Below are positions 10,241 through 23,083 of a stretch of 64,000 nucleotides of DNA, one piece after another. The stretch covers positions 33,967,711-34,031,710 of the forward strand of contig NC_134507.1 of assembly GCF_027942865.1 (NCBI RefSeq). The letters are read 5' to 3'. Source of the stretch: Odontesthes bonariensis. Lineage: Eukaryota > Chordata > Actinopteri > Atheriniformes > Atherinopsidae. Both the position numbers and the translations under genes were made by a program. The first letter of the stretch is position 1, and each line of letters starts with the position of its first letter. The notes under the pieces are model-generated. The model did not search any database, was not told where the DNA came from, and saw only the letters and a list, made by a program, of their open reading frames with translations.

Positions 10241-11546
10241 AAGAAAAAGAATAAAATTATATCCAAGACTTGTGGAAAGAAGTAAAATGATTTAAAAGCA
10301 AATAAAGCAATAAGCAGCAGGAGGAAGCAGAGACACGTCTGCACTCTTCAGAAGCAGGAAGCAAAGTCTTTAGAGGTCAAGTTAGCGACTGAAAAACTTA
10401 TCTGTCCTGTGCAGGTCGTCCACTTTTGTGTAACACCCCATCTTTGAATGTATAAGCAGTCATAAAGTTGAGACTTCTTCAGAGCTGCAGCCAGCGCTGT
10501 TTCTCTCCTTCAGGAAGTCAAATTAAACTGAAACGTTGATGCGGTCTCACTGAGCTTTGTTAACAGAAGTTTCCTCCACAGAGGACAAGCTGCTGATCCT
10601 GGATCTGCTGAGATGTCCCAGGCCATTGTTGGCTTTGGTCCTCATACATTTAACTTTGTCCTGAGAAAGGAGAAGTTCCAAAAAGGGAAACAGGGACTGT
10701 TTCTGCATTTGACATAGACTATATCATGCTGACGTTGATCTGGGGCTGCAGTTTTTCATTTAGTTTCAGACTTGTTGGATTGAAATGTTGATGAGTTTCT
10801 GTGGCAGATAGGCTCCAGTCCCCCCGAAACCAGGTAAAGCAAATGGAAGGATGGAGAGTTTGCTCCATTGAATGTAAAGTTATCCTGAAGATAACGGGCA
10901 GGATTTGAACCAGCTGTTGCACCACTGGCAAGTTATGGTCTCTGTGAAACTCACCAAGCCACCTTCACACTTGGAGATGTCTCTGGAGTGTTTTTCAATT
11001 TGTATTTTTAGTGTTTAGAGCTGAAACTTCACTGAGTCATAAGTTTTGATCCCAGAACCTCTGAGGTTGAAAACATTCACCAAACAGTCTGAGCTATTCT
11101 TCCAGACACTCAGATGTGCTGTCCTACAGCTCTTCTCTCTGGACTTTGACCTATAAAATACAGAAACACATCACCTTACATTCATGATTTTTGACCTTTA
11201 CTTGTTATTGAACTCAGTCAGGAACCTTTCTGTGCAGAAAAACTGTTCCACTGAACCCTTTGCTCTGATTTCTGCACAGGCAGCAGTTCCATAATGAATC
11301 AGTCGGGGTGTTGAAAGGAATGTTCACGTGACATCGAACACAGAACCGTCTCCATTCACCTCAACAGTAAATATCATCTTCTCCCGTCCACACCAGCTCT
11401 GTGAAGAATGTTAGCTGCAGTTCTTCATTCACCATCCCGTCTTCTGTGTCACTGAGAACAGCAAATGAAGAAGTAAAGGAAGTAAATCAGATCTTCTATG
11501 AGTCCAATGAGTGTGATCCTGACCGTATCCAAGCCAGTCAAACTTC
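10241..11546. other. No recognised gene
   Basis: A short stretch near 10800-10860 (GGCTCCAGTCCCCC, then 'ggaaggatgg') looks like a remnant of the common teleost repeat seen better at 50.65 kb. Otherwise nothing. Confidence 0.45.
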
Positions 11547-14500
11547 TGTTTAGTTCAGTTCAGTTCAGTTTACTTTATTGGTACCCGTAGGTAAACTGGT
11601 TTTGCAGTTTAAGAGAGAGATGGGTGTCCTTACATACAAGCTACAAGACACATGACACATATAAACATGGAATCTAAAAAACACATATAGGCTACACAAG
11701 AATAAATAATACAAGGACAGTGCTGACATATAACATACAACATATATGTACGCAAGAAGCAGAACTGCAGTGGGATGACCATAAGGCTTCATGCAGTTAT
11801 TGAAGAACTATGGCAGTTAAAATGCAATTTAAGTGCAAAAGCATTGCTACAAGTAAATACATAACCTGCAAGTGCATTGGAAACATAATAATCCACAGGA
11901 AATTTGTCTTACATCTTATTTAGCAGAATAACTGCAGCTGGGACAAAACTGTTTTTGAATCTGTTGGTTCTGCAACCAGGAACTCCTAGCCTCCGTCCAG
12001 AGGGGAGGTACTGGAATTCATTATTCAAGGGGTGTCGGCTATCATCCAGGATACCCATTGCTATCCGCTGTAGTTGTCTTGTGTATAGGGAAGAAGGGTG
12101 CAGCTGTGTCTCCCCAATTAGTTTGCTTGACCACTTGACAATTTGGTATAGGCGGTTCTTGTGTGTAAGGGGAATATTGCCAAACCATGATGCTAAAGAA
12201 AAAGATATAATTGATTCAATAAAAGAGTGATAAAACAAAATCATCATGTTCTTGTCAACATTAAACTGGTAAAGCTTCCTCAAACAGTGTAACCGCTGTT
12301 GTCCTTTTTTGCATATAGCCTCACAATTCTCCTGGAGATTTAGTTTGGCGTCGATGATTGTCCCTAAGCATTTATAGGATTTAACTTGTTCCACTATTTG
12401 ACCTTTCATAGTGGTGGCCTCATGCCTAGGATTGTTTCCAAAATCAATGTGCATATCCTTTGTTTTTGCTATGTTCAGTTGAAGATATGATTCCTCACAC
12501 CACTGTACAAAATCTTCTACTATTGGTCCATGACCTCGTTCGTTCTTCTGTAGCAAGCTTACAATGACAGAGTCATCTGCATATTTAATTATGGTCCTAT
12601 TAGCAAAAGTACTCTGACACATGTTTGTATACAGGATGAACAGGAGGGGTGAGAGTGCGCACCCTTGTGGCGAGCCTGTGGAGGAGCAAAGTTGACTGGA
12701 CATGACTCCATTCACCCTGACTTCCTGTGTCCTATTAATTAAAAAGTCTAAAATTCAACCAACAAGATTAAAACTTAAAGAAAATTGTGTAAGAAGACGG
12801 TTTATTAAAATGTGTGGTTGGATGGTGTTAAAAGCTGATGAAAAGTCAATAAATAAAACTTGTGCATGTGACCCACTTCCTTCAAGATGTTTAAGAAGCT
12901 GATGGAGTAGGGTGATGGTAGCATCTTCCACTCCTCTGTTCGGCCTGTAAGCAAACTGCATGGGGTCCAATGCATTTTCAGTGTGCCTTAAGATGTGTGA
13001 CCTTATCAATTTCTCAAAATTTTTCATTACAATTGAGGTTAGGGCAATGGGTCTAAAATAGTTCAAAGTACTTGGCCTGCCACATTTCGGGACAGGGACC
13101 ACAACAGCGTGTTTCCATACCTTGGGTACATGTTGTGTCTGCAGAGATTTATTAAAAATGAGCTGGAATATTGAGCTCAACTCTTTTGCACATGTCTTAA
13201 TTACATGCCCATAGATATTGTCTGGTCCATAACTTTTATTAGCCTTTGTCTTGAAGAAGACATTTTCAACATCTCTACATGTGATGCTGGTGTGCTGACC
13301 ATCTTTGAGTTTGCACTGGAGTTTTCCAATTTCCTGGCTGAAATCAAACTTATCAAAACGGTTATAAAAACAATTCAAGGCATTTGCAAGCTCATTATCA
13401 GATGGAAAACCTTCAAGGGATATATGGTTACTTTTACGCTGGTTCTGGATACCAGCTATAGTTTTCATACAGGACCAGGCAGAGCCAAGGTTATTCTCAG
13501 CCATTCTTTGTTCGAGTTTGGACTTATATCTTTGTTTGGCTTTAGATATCTCAGTTTTCAGTTCTCTGGTGGCTACATGTAGATCAGTAGCAGTACCCTG
13601 CTTGTGAGCCTGCCTTTTTCTCTGTAAACAGCTTTTAATAGTTCCATTTACCCATGGCTTGTTGTTTGGGTAAATCTTGATCTGTTTACATGGGATAATC
13701 ATATCCCTACAAAAAGCCACATATGAACACATCACATCAGTGAGTTCATCCAAATCATTACAGGAGTCTGTAAAAGTGTCCCAGTCTGTGCAGTCATAAC
13801 ATTCCTGAAGGCACATAACTGAATCCTCAGTCCATTCCTTTACTTCCTTAATTTGCACTTGTTCCCTTCTCAAGACAGATCTGTACTTGGGAATGAGTTG
13901 AACACAGTTATGGTCTGCAGAGCCCAGCGGGGGCAGTGGAATCGATTTGTAGGCGTCCTTCACTGTACCATAACAGAGATCCAGTGTCTTTCCCCGCCTG
14001 GTTGGACAGGTGACATACTGATAAAAATCTCTCACGGAATGTTTTAACGTCACATGATTGAAGTCACCTAGGATAAAGTTCGGAGCGTCGGGTGAGAGTG
14101 ATTGTAATTTATGCATGACATCCGAAATAACATTGCAGGCAATGGTGGCATTTGCCTTCGGGTGAATGTACACGACTGTTAGAAAGATTTGCGGAAATTC
14201 GCGTGGCAGATAGAATGGACGCATTGACACGGACAGGAGCTCAATGTCGGGTAAACAGATGTTTTCTCTGACAGTCACAGAAGTACAGTAGCGCCTGTTC
14301 AGGTATACACATACCCCTCCGCCGAGCATCTCCCCCGTTATGTTAGCATCTCTGTCCGTCCGGATAGGTGATCCAAAACCGTCGATCCACAGTTCTCGGT
14401 CCTGGTCGTGCCCAGACAACCAGGTCTCCGTGAAGGCCAAGACGCAGCATTCCCCAAAATCCTTCTGCAGCTGGACGTTTCCCTGCAGCTCATCGAGTTT

Positions 14501-14990
14501 ATTCCTAAGGGATTGTACATTTCCTAAAATCATGGTGGGGAGGGGGATCCGTTTCAGACACCGCTTCCTCCGGCGTAAACGAACACTTCCGCGTTTGCCC
14601 CGCTTCCTCTTTTTTCCCTGCCATGCCGAGTGTTCGGGCTTGTGATCTTTTCTTATACAGTCTGGTAAGTTTAAAACCGGATCTGGTGTGTTGTGCGCGC
14701 CCTCAAAGCGAAGTTGAAGCAACTGGTCTCTGCTGTACACAGTTCTTGCTTGGGCGGCCTGCATTGTGTCTCGGGCAAGCAGCAGGCATGACACCAGAAT
14801 CCAAGTTACAACCAGATAGAAAAGTTCCATTTTTGTTTTGTATCGTCAGTTCAGGGTGAAATGACGTGGACCAACTTTAAACAGACTTCAGACAAACGTC
14901 AGGACTCTTAAGACTTATACAACCGATTAAAACAAACAAACATGTCGGACGCCAAACTCTCTCCCTGCCAGTCGCTGCGTGTGCAAGCGC
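11547..14990 (-). mobile_element. Near full-length CR1/Rex-group LINE
   Basis: The element runs on the minus strand from a GC-rich 5' region near 14990, through one long ORF2, to a 3' UTR ending in an (AACTG)n tail at 11547-11571. A pentamer tail is typical of this LINE group. I could not find target-site duplications. Confidence 0.85.
11909..14830 (-). CDS. LINE ORF2: endonuclease and reverse transcriptase, one stop
   Basis: A frame of 974 codons is broken only by one TGA at 12752-12754, where related proteins usually have Trp. N-terminus: a hydrophobic leader-like stretch (MELFYLVVTWILVSCLLLA), then a very basic RRRKR patch. Endonuclease motifs: NVQSLRNK, FTETWL, GGGVCVYL, ILGDFNH and SADHNC. 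Reverse transcriptase motifs: RPIALTSIVMK, FAYRPNRG, LFIDFSSAFNT, GSPQGCALSPLLF and the catalytic YADD. The protein would nick target DNA and reverse-transcribe its RNA there. With one lesion in almost 3 kb the copy is fairly young. ORFs on the plus strand here are shadows. Confidence 0.92.
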
Positions 14991-16078
14991 CTGTGGCTCT
15001 TGCTCACAGTTCAGGTTCAGTTGAAGGTTTAGTCAGTGGTGTTATTTATTTAGTCATTTACAAATCCTCTGAAAAGTAGATCATAATCCAACTGAAGTTT
15101 GGTGGATTAAAGCCTGCTCTTTAAAGCACAGAGCAACGTCACCTCCCAAAGCCAACCCTGTCACTGGCTCTAAAGGAGAGGAGCCTGTTAGCGGAGGGCC
15201 CTGCTCAGAGTCCTGCTTTAGTGAACTACAGCAACCAAGTAAACCTGCGAGACTTCTGTTGGGATCAGACTGATCTATGAGGGCTTAAAGATTCAATAAA
15301 GAGAAACATACAGCTGAGCCTAAATAAAACTTGAACAGAGAACTTACAGGAGAGGTTTTTAATGCTTTTATGCATCAATCTTTACTTCATTGGCTCCCTC
15401 CATGGGATAAAATTTGGAACATTTTTCCAATAAAAGAAAAAGATGTCAAGGCTCAGAAAGCACCTTTATCATTGTTTTACCGTGTAATATGTAGGATCCA
15501 TAAACTCATTTATCACCAGCTCTATCAGCATGGAGAGAATCCCCTTTTCTCCCAAAAGATCCCAGGTGCTGCTCCTGAGGTGTTTCTGTGAGTTTATCAC
15601 ACCAGCTGGTGAAATGATATGAGTCCCTCTACAGTTGTTGTAGATATCAGCTGAGATTCAAACTAAAAGACACATTTTGTGTCTGAAACTGTGAGAGACT
15701 GTTCAAGTGGGACTGAAAGCAGATTCAGAGGGTTGTGATGTATGTTTTTCCACCCAAATGACGTGATAACTGTCAGAGATGCAGCAGTGCTATGAAATCC
15801 ACTTTAGAAGCTGCAGTTATTGGACACAATGAGAGCTGACCATCTCTGTGGCTCAGAGGAAAACTGAGCAACAATATATTTTAGATAACTTATATATTAT
15901 ATATATTATTTATATATTTCTATAACTTACAAATGAGGATATAATGCAGCTAACAGCAAAGCTAACAATAAGCTACATAGAAGGAAAAGCATCAGCCAGG
16001 CTCTGTCAGAGGTGACAGTGTTGAAACAGAGTGCAGGCATAGAGGGAAGTACAGGTTAAATGGGAGATTACATTTCTA
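14991..16078. other. No recognised gene
   Basis: An 86-codon ORF at 15331-15591 (SLLHWLPPWDKIWNIFPI) has a protein-like look but matches nothing I know. A stretch near 15115-15225 resembles the 3.1-kb repeat. Confidence 0.4.
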
Positions 16079-16151
16079 CACCTGAACAGGAACTTGAACC
16101 CTGGACCCTCAGATTAAAAGTCTGATGCTCTACCAGCTGAGCTATCCAGAC
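16079..16151 (-). tRNA. tRNA-Lys (UUU)
   Basis: A 73-nt cloverleaf with D-arm TAGCTCAGCTGGTAGAGCA, anticodon loop CTTTTAA in stem CAGA/TCTG, a TTCAAGT T-loop and discriminator G. Relative to the usual vertebrate gene the acceptor stem has two extra G-T pairs and the T stem one, all still able to pair. Confidence 0.85.
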
Positions 16152-16590
16152 CCTATGAGAGTGTGTCTGAGTGACAGCTGACATCTGAAACACTTCCTGA
16201 GTCCAAAGCTGTGACGCTGTTTTCTGAACAAACGCCTGGTTGATGTGAACTTGTGTTGCAGCCACTGAGCATAAAGAAGAAGGCCTTCATGGAGGGAAAC
16301 AGGGAGTTAAGGAGGAGTGTGAAGAAAAAAGGAAGAGAGCAAGTCGGTGGGAAACTATCTGCAGCAGAACAGTGTGAGGGCTGTGTGGTCAGGAATGGAA
16401 AAGCTCACAGGCTTTGGGATAATGTGGGATCAGACAGATGGAAGAGTTCAGACAAACTCAGCATGCTGCTGCCTCCTGCTACAGACCTCACATCCTCCAT
16501 GTACCAACAGCTTCCCTGTCACACCTCAGCACATCTACATGAAACTATCACATCTATAGGAAAATAAACTATCACCTCATCTGGATACAA
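16152..16590. other. No recognised gene
   Basis: Nothing identifiable. The stretch before 16597 may be decayed LINE sequence. Confidence 0.4.
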
Positions 16591-16596
16591 ACAAAA

Positions 16597-16760
16597 GAGA
16601 TGATTGTGGATTTTCGGAGGAGCAGCAGTCAGCTGAACACCGTCTCCATCCTCGGTGAAGAGGTGGTTGAGGATTACAGATACCTGAGGGTTCACCTGGA
16701 CAGCAGACTGGACTGGAAATGCAACACTGAGGCTGTCTACAAGATGGGACATTCAGTAAA
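16597..16760 (+). mobile_element. Rex-type LINE fragment (RT thumb region)
   Basis: It encodes EMIVDFRRSSSQL, then EDYRYLRVHLDSRLDWKCNT and AVYKMG, the region just after the YADD box in Rex/CR1-type reverse transcriptases. Both sides are truncated. Confidence 0.75.
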
Positions 16761-18140
16761 CTATTCCTATAACTGTATATATGCTAACTGAGCTGGCATG
16801 GGTTGGTGCACTAAACACATGTTACAGAGTTTAATATTTCTGCATCTTTTAGTAAAAACAGTAAAGAATGAGTGTATATTTCCAGCCAAATTCCCAATAA
16901 AGCTGCTCTCATCCACATATTTTTCTGTTTCTTCTGTCAGACGGCTAAACTGAAAATCAGCCCATTAAGACTACGTGTCAACTCGTGGTCACTTAAAGCA
17001 TGTCCAGACTGTCGCTCTGCTCTAATAAAATCCTGATTTTGTAACCGCAGCCTCATGTGAGAAAATCACCCTTCCAGTGACTGAAAGACAACATGTTGGC
17101 AGCGATTTCAGCTGTGCTTACATGCAGCGTGATGTCCCACAGAGAAAGTTAGAGGCAGCAGAATGTCAGGAAGGTTTTCTGCACAGTCTATCCCGTGCAT
17201 GTACGCTGGGACAACATGGTGGTCCAGTTAAATGGACGAGTACACCTGGAACTGAAGCTGGACTTACCTGTGCATGCAAGCGTTCTGAATGTCCTGATCA
17301 AGATAAAAATATGTAACATACAGAACAAAAAGCATACATCTCCAGCTGAAAACATGAAACCTGCATCCTACAAATAAAATGTTCCACTGGGGTGACCCAC
17401 CCAAGTTGGTTATTAGGAGGAAATTTCAGAAATATCCTCAAAACCAGTTTTTCTCAGTGTGCAGACTTCAGCTTTTTGTTTTAAGTTTTGAAAAAGAAAA
17501 TAGACTCAAATGTAACCTCTCTTCTATGCATATTCAGAACTTATTTAAATCTCTTCCAGAAAAACTCTTGTTTTGATCGTTTTCTTTAAAATAAAGATTT
17601 TTAAAAAGCTAATTGACCATGTGCTCTGTTTTACATATAACACCAGTTATAGAGGTAAACATGCAAAGTTAACATATTGACAGGTTTCAAATATATGTTT
17701 CAGTGGCGGCCGTGCTTTGGCTCACTGGGCCTTCAGTGCGGGTTTACCGTCCATTCAGAGTCGCTATTTAAATCCGTCCTGAGTGCCCACATGGATCTGG
17801 ATCTCACTAACCGTGCTGTATGCCAATAAACACAGAGAGACAGCTGTTAGAAGACTTTCTTCTGCAGGTTTCCTTCTGATTTATTTTTATTTTTAAACAC
17901 ATATTCAGCAGCAGGATGTTTATTCATCAATTAGCCTACTAATAATGAACTATGAGAGGCATTTCACGTGTTGAGAGCGACTTCCATTGTTATTGTTATT
18001 GTTATCATGTATATCAGCAGTTCAGAATATTTGATCATTTATATTTATAATTTAATATTTATACATGTAAATAAAATACATAATACTCACAAGAGGTCCT
18101 GATTATTATCTATTTATTGACATAACACTGAGATGCTCCA
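16761..18140. other. No recognised gene; contains a 23-bp match to 44.22 kb
   Basis: The stretch 16966-16988 (TAAGACTACGTGTCAACTCG...) recurs at 44219-44241, immediately before the duplicated gene-A block, suggesting the duplication once reached this far. Otherwise there is nothing I can name. Confidence 0.4.
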
Positions 18141-18149
18141 TATGTGAGT

Positions 18150-19830
18150 CCATTGTTGCCAGTTAACTGCAGCCTTGCATCTTTCAGCAGATGCTGTTAC
18201 CGCTGAGCAATCAGTTCCCTCTGCACTGAGGATCATATGAAAGCAGCTCCTGCAGCTTCAGGTTAGTGTCACAGGGCTCTGAACTTTGTGTTAGTGCAGT
18301 TTGGCAGGAGCAGGTCCCAGGCAAGCTTTAATTATATTGCAGCAGAATGAGGTGAGTAACTTCTAGTCTATCCCAGTGCTTCTAAGTGGTGGCACTGAAC
18401 CTCTGCTGCCTTAAATGTCTGAGGCAAGCAGAACCTCATTTGGTCGCAGCATTACACTATGTTTATACAGTTAAGCTCAACAGGACTGGGCATGTTAAGG
18501 GGAGGTGGTGGTTGGACCCCACTGGTCTCTAAATGTACTCAGAACTTCATATGAGATGTCCCTGTTTCTGCAGGGTTTTGTGGATTTCTTGTGTGCTGAT
18601 TGGAAGCATCGCCTGCATTCCTGCACAAAGCGGTAAGCTGATCCCAATCAAAGCTCAGCAACTAAAAGCAGTTTAAATTGACTCGGGGTGTAAATGGAAA
18701 GCTGATCTTAATTCTCTGTTTCCTCACCCATGTATTCAGTTTATGGACAAGATCTATCTAAGCCAACGTATCAGAAACAAACTGGAGCCAGTGGTTCTGG
18801 AGCACAGCAGCATGGCGCTCAGGGAGGTCAGTCTGGAGCTCCTGGCAGCAATTACCAGTCTGAAGATGGGAGCTGGAGCCTTTCATCTGACACCAGCGGC
18901 GAGGACGAGCCAGTCTTCACTCCTGTGGCCGACGAGGATCAAGTCTACGCTTACAAATCTCGGTCCCGGTACAACAAGAAGCGTGTGCTGTTCAGCCAGT
19001 TCCGCTACACCCCAACAGAATCTGAGCCAGACCACGGCAAAACATCTCAGCACAAGGTTCAAGTTCAGAGCGGCTTCTGAGGATCTTTCTGGTGAGGCTC
19101 ATTTTACTCTGCATGTGTGCTCTCTGTAGCTGCTGGTAGTTGACTGACTTTCTTTGTCTTGCAGATCTGCATATTCTAGAGGCATCGCTGCTGCTACCGC
19201 TTGAATAAATGGCTTTAACTTGAATACCTTGTTGCACCATCAAATGGCTCCTAGCTGTCTCTGGGTCATCCAGTTGTGGGTTGGAGGGGATAGTTGAGGG
19301 CCTGACAGGTTGACATGACTTAATCCTATAAATAAGGTGTTGGCATTAACTTAAGGACAGTATCTGCTCAAAGGTGAGCTTGTGAAGGTCTTGACGGCTT
19401 CAGCTTGGAATGTATTCCCAACTAAAAATGGCTGAAAAGCCAACTGCAGCTCTCTGACAGCAGTGGGTAAAGGTGTGGCCTTGAGCTCTATCAGAAGATT
19501 ACACTGCTGCATATTGTGCTGAGGGGGAAACCTTTCCACTCTGTAGCAGTCCTCACCCTACAGCTCTGGGTAAGGGCAGACCCATCAGATGCTGGGGCCA
19601 TGTGAAACCTGGACAGTAGTTTCTGCAAGTCCATGACCGAGGATGGCTTCATAACATCTTCTGTGGTTGCAAAGGTCTTGTACTCTGAATAATTGTAATG
19701 AAGCTTGTGCTACACAAATCAAAAGATGTGGCAGCAACTTTTAGTGAAGTGGCTTGGCAACAAAATTTATAGGCTCAATGTTGTCACTTACTCACTACCT
19801 GGAAGTAAGTTGGATCAGGTGGTGGGGCAA
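18150..19830 (+). repeat. Duplicated block carrying gene A, copy 1
   Basis: It aligns along its length to 44255-45925 in the same orientation, about 26 kb away, with few substitutions and small indels. Exons, introns, 3' UTR and about 600 bp downstream are all included. Confidence 0.92.
18347..19080 (+). CDS. Gene A1: small secreted protein, unknown function
   Basis: Spliced model: ATG AG (18347-18351) | 18574-18632 | 18740-19080, all with GT-AG introns, 134 residues. Exons 1 and 2 give a clear signal peptide, MRVLWISCVLIGSIACIPA, so the product is secreted. The mature part is Gly/Ser/Gln-rich (QTGASGSGAQQHGAQGG), then acidic (DTSGEDEPVFTPVADED), then aromatic and basic (VYAYKSRSRYNKKRVLF), ending VQVQSGF. 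There are no Cys residues in the mature part and no known domain. Intron phases are 2 then 1. A 3' UTR intron follows (19092-19164) and AATAAA is at 19204-19209. A possible non-coding first exon ends at a GTTAGT donor near 18262. Same exon plan as genes B and C. I do not recognise the family. Confidence 0.8.
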
Positions 19831-19895
19831 AGATCTATTTTGTTCTACATTTGGATGCAAGAAGGCGAGCCAGGTGTTGGAATATATTCAGTAAA

Positions 19896-20236
19896 AGGTG
19901 AGGTATGAGATCTTGGAAAAACGGTTCCTGCAAGCTATATTTTTGAAAATACACAACCTTGCCTTTCCCTTCAGCCCACGCCTTCAAAACACATGAACAT
20001 GAGTCTGTGAACGTGAGGGGGGCTGACGGTTGATTGGCATGTCAGAATCCAATAGAAGTAACTCTCATCATTACTCCTATTGGTCGGACATTTCCTCTTG
20101 CTACACCCTCTACAATGGACTAAAATATATATATTTTTTTCCCAAACATTCTATTTTAGTGGGTGCAATGGGGTCTTGAGGTGGTTTTCAGACAATATGA
20201 TTAAAAAATGCTCCAGAAAACATCTCATACCCCACC
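19896..20236. mobile_element. TTAA-type MITE
   Basis: The ends AGGTGAGGTATGAGAT and ATCTCATACCCCACCT are inverted repeats. TTAA is intact on the right (20237-20240) and altered on the left. The inner block TTCTGGAGCATTTTTTA is shared with the MITE at 25198, so both belong to one family. Confidence 0.7.
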
Positions 20237-20240
20237 TTAA

Positions 20241-21140
20241 GTCGTGAGCTGTACAACCACACAGTGGACTGTGCACAAAAGCGTCACTATCCTGTCTGGA
20301 ACATGAACAAACATGTCTGATTAATACTGGGCATAATGCAACATCAAATGTTCCATCTATATGTGAGAATCAGATGTCTTACCTGGTCGTCCTTACAGCA
20401 AGGACACTGCCTGTGGGGACTACTTGCACATAGTCGACATATAATTAAAAGAAAAACTTCTGTGGACTTGTTTCCACACTTTAAGTCACTGACATTGTTA
20501 ACCTGCAGGTTGCAGTTTAAATATGAACATGATAAAGTCTGGTCGTTGTTGGATTTTATGAAAGTAATTATGAGGACAGATGATGTGAACTACTGTAACA
20601 AATGTTAGTTTTCAGAATTAAAACAACCTGGGCATATAAATATTCTCATTTTCATAAATAAATATGAAGTTCAGGTGTGAGAGTCAACATTTTACAGTAA
20701 AAAAAGACTTTCTCAGAAACTTAGACCCATATTAAAAAAGAGCATTATTCAAATAGACGCATTTTCCCTTTAAATGAGTTAAAAATGTAGCTTTAACTTC
20801 AGTGTATTTTCAGTACAGTTCCACCTCACTGATGGCTGGTAAAGCCTCCACAGTACAAAGAACAGAAAACAGTCGCCTACAGACTATAAAGTGCTCAAAT
20901 GTCACATTTCCCATGTTGGAAGTTTGCTGTGTCACAGGGAGTCTGTGGGAGTCTGTGGTTGTTCTCACAAGGCAACAAGTTTTCAGGAGGAATGATGGAA
21001 ATCCACAGAAATCATCAAGACAAATTTGAGAAACACTTCCAGATATGAACAAAATGAAGGCACAAGGTGCTTTAAACATTTAACCTCCGTTATGTCCTGT
21101 TTAATCAAGTTCATCTGAAATAAATCTAAGATCTCCTCCA
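20241..21140. other. No recognised gene
   Basis: AT-rich sequence without features I can name. Confidence 0.5.
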
Positions 21141-21199
21141 TATCTTTCTGCTCTTGGCTCTCGGTGGAAGAGGTCGCATTTCTCTCTGCTCCTCCCTCC

Positions 21200-22380
21200 C
21201 TTTTTTTGCCCTGCTCAGCCTGTCTGTGTCTGTGTCTTCTGAGCATCTTTTTACATATCAGACGAAGCCAAGTAAGATGGATTTGGTCAGCTGGGGTCTT
21301 AATGCTATTGATCAAATTTTTTCAACCGCGAAGATGGCAAAAGGACAAGCGTCTTGCCCCGACGGTACGTTCTTCGCTGGATACACGGAGGATGCATGGG
21401 GGAAGTGGCGCATGTTTGGCGATGCTGGCTGTCGAGGACGCGGAAGACGTCTACATATTCGGATTTATGATACTCGGGTTCCTGCTGTTTGGAGTTGGAG
21501 GATACCTGGTATTTTGTGAAATTAAGAGATCGTGGAAAGCGTTTGATGGGGTCACAAGAGCAATCAACGCTCAGACTGAGATGCTACGTGAGCAGAGTCG
21601 GAAGCTGGATGTGATCCTTGCGCAGGTTCGCAGGCTGGCTGAGATTCCTGCACTCAGAAGAGAAGTGGATTGACCTGGGAGAATGGTTGATTGATCGCTT
21701 GGACCGGGCGGAAAGGGTCCACATCCCACAATTCGGCTGAATTGGGACTTCGCCATGAGATACCAGCAATGGACAAAAAGACAGAGAGCGCAATCAGTTG
21801 TCTGTCTGACCTAAATTAATTTTTATTCCAATCCGGCGCCCCACACTGGCCTTGTGGCCAGCTGCATAATCATTCTCCACGTTTGTTATGATAACATGAT
21901 GCTCTTTCCCATGTGCTCCCCCTCCCCTCCTGACACTCCTGTGAGATTTGTGGTGGAACTGGCTGACATATTCCAACTTGTCAAGGACAATTGCCTGATC
22001 CAACTTTCTGTGCAGACTTATTGAACAAACACACACGCACACACATACATGCTCACTTATAACACATGCAACTCCTCACCTCTTCACTGTCCCATTGCTT
22101 AAGGTGTTGTTATGTGTATGTGATGCTTTTTCTGTGCTGAGGTTTTTTTGAGATCTCAGACCGTATCCTGATAAGGGTACAGTGTGAAGTATGATTTTTT
22201 TCCCTCCCCTCACCCGATGTTGTTCCCCTTCCTTCTTATCTGGCGGCGCCTGCAAAGCAGGCCGCGTTGCCTGGTCACACTCTCTCTCCCCTGTCTGTTT
22301 CTGTGTTGTCTGCCCGTCTTGACCGAAACTGGAATTTCCCCTCGGGGATTAATAAAGTATAATTGATTGATTGATTGATA
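21200..22380 (+). mobile_element. Repeat element with a membrane/coiled-coil ORF and LINE-like tail
   Basis: The 3' end, AATTTCCCCTCGGGG followed by ATTAATAAAGTATAATTG and (ATTG)n at 22329-22378, is a common retroposon tail in teleosts. The ORF at 21277-21673 lies in the 5' half. No reverse transcriptase is present, so the element is probably a non-autonomous retroposon. The 5' boundary is not certain. Confidence 0.6.
21277..21673 (+). CDS. Repeat-borne ORF: one membrane span plus coiled coil, one frameshift
   Basis: From the Met at 21277 it reads MDLVSWGLNAIDQIFSTAK and ASCPDGTFFAGYTEDAWGKW. It then changes frame near 21420-21430 and continues AVEDAEDVYIFGFMILGFLLF (a hydrophobic span of about 20 residues), followed by a heptad-like, charged tail (INAQTEMLREQSRKLDVILA) ending ALRREVD. 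I have the impression of having seen closely similar ORFs repeated in teleost genomes, but cannot name a family or function. The topology suggests a small single-pass membrane protein that oligomerises. Confidence 0.55.
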
Positions 22381-22384
22381 TCAC

Positions 22385-23070
22385 TTAATAAAAGAGCAGC
22401 TCTGCATCATGTTGTCTCACGTTTCTACATCTCAGCTCAGATATTAATCTGAGCTTTAAACATCTCAGAGTGTGCAAAAGGCAGTTAGCGTGACTTTAGT
22501 AAGAATCCACCCTCTGCTATGTTCCAAACACATCCATGCTTCTAGATCCTCTGGATGAGAGAGCTGCAGAGCTCCTTATTCCTGCCAAGGAGTCAACATT
22601 ATTTTAGAGTTATTTCCAGAACTCAGCAGGTTAACTTACTAAGACTCCAGTCTTATGTCACGCTGAGCTCACTTTTTTTCCCCTTGAAACCCAACTAGCA
22701 GCTCCCACTAGTGAAGTGGACAAGTGATGTGTTGGACCCCGATTTCATGACTGTGACGTGTTTGTGACGTATTAGAATCGAGGTTATAACCTGGAGTCCT
22801 TCAGACCAAATCTCTGTCACTCCCCTCACACTCCCCAGCCAGAGATTAGGGGCCCACAGTGATCTGCAGGACTTTGGTCCAGATGTTTAACACCGTATCT
22901 GACCAAGCGGAATTCACCTTCTTTAAAACATCCCATGTTCATTCCTCACATGTTGCAACAAACCTTTTTAAATGGGATGTCAGAAGTGTTCATTTTCAGA
23001 GCTGAATTGAATGCAGCACGATCTGACTGGGTCCCAGGTGAGGTTTATGAGTGTAATTAGAGCAGGTAGA
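22385..23070. other. No recognised gene; upstream region of gene B
   Basis: No repeat or exon recognised. Confidence 0.45.
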
Positions 23071-23077
23071 GCACCAA

Positions 23078-23083
23078 TATAAA
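23078..23083 (+). promoter_or_regulatory. TATA box of gene B
   Basis: TATAAA, 123 bp upstream of the gene B start codon. A start of transcription about 30 bp downstream would give a 5' UTR of about 95 nt. Confidence 0.55.

Noticed and set aside
13205-14859. Plus-strand ORFs of 60-125 codons
   Set aside because: Antisense shadows of the LINE ORF2.
16068-16265. 65-codon ORF
   Set aside because: It runs across the tRNA-Lys gene and has no protein features.
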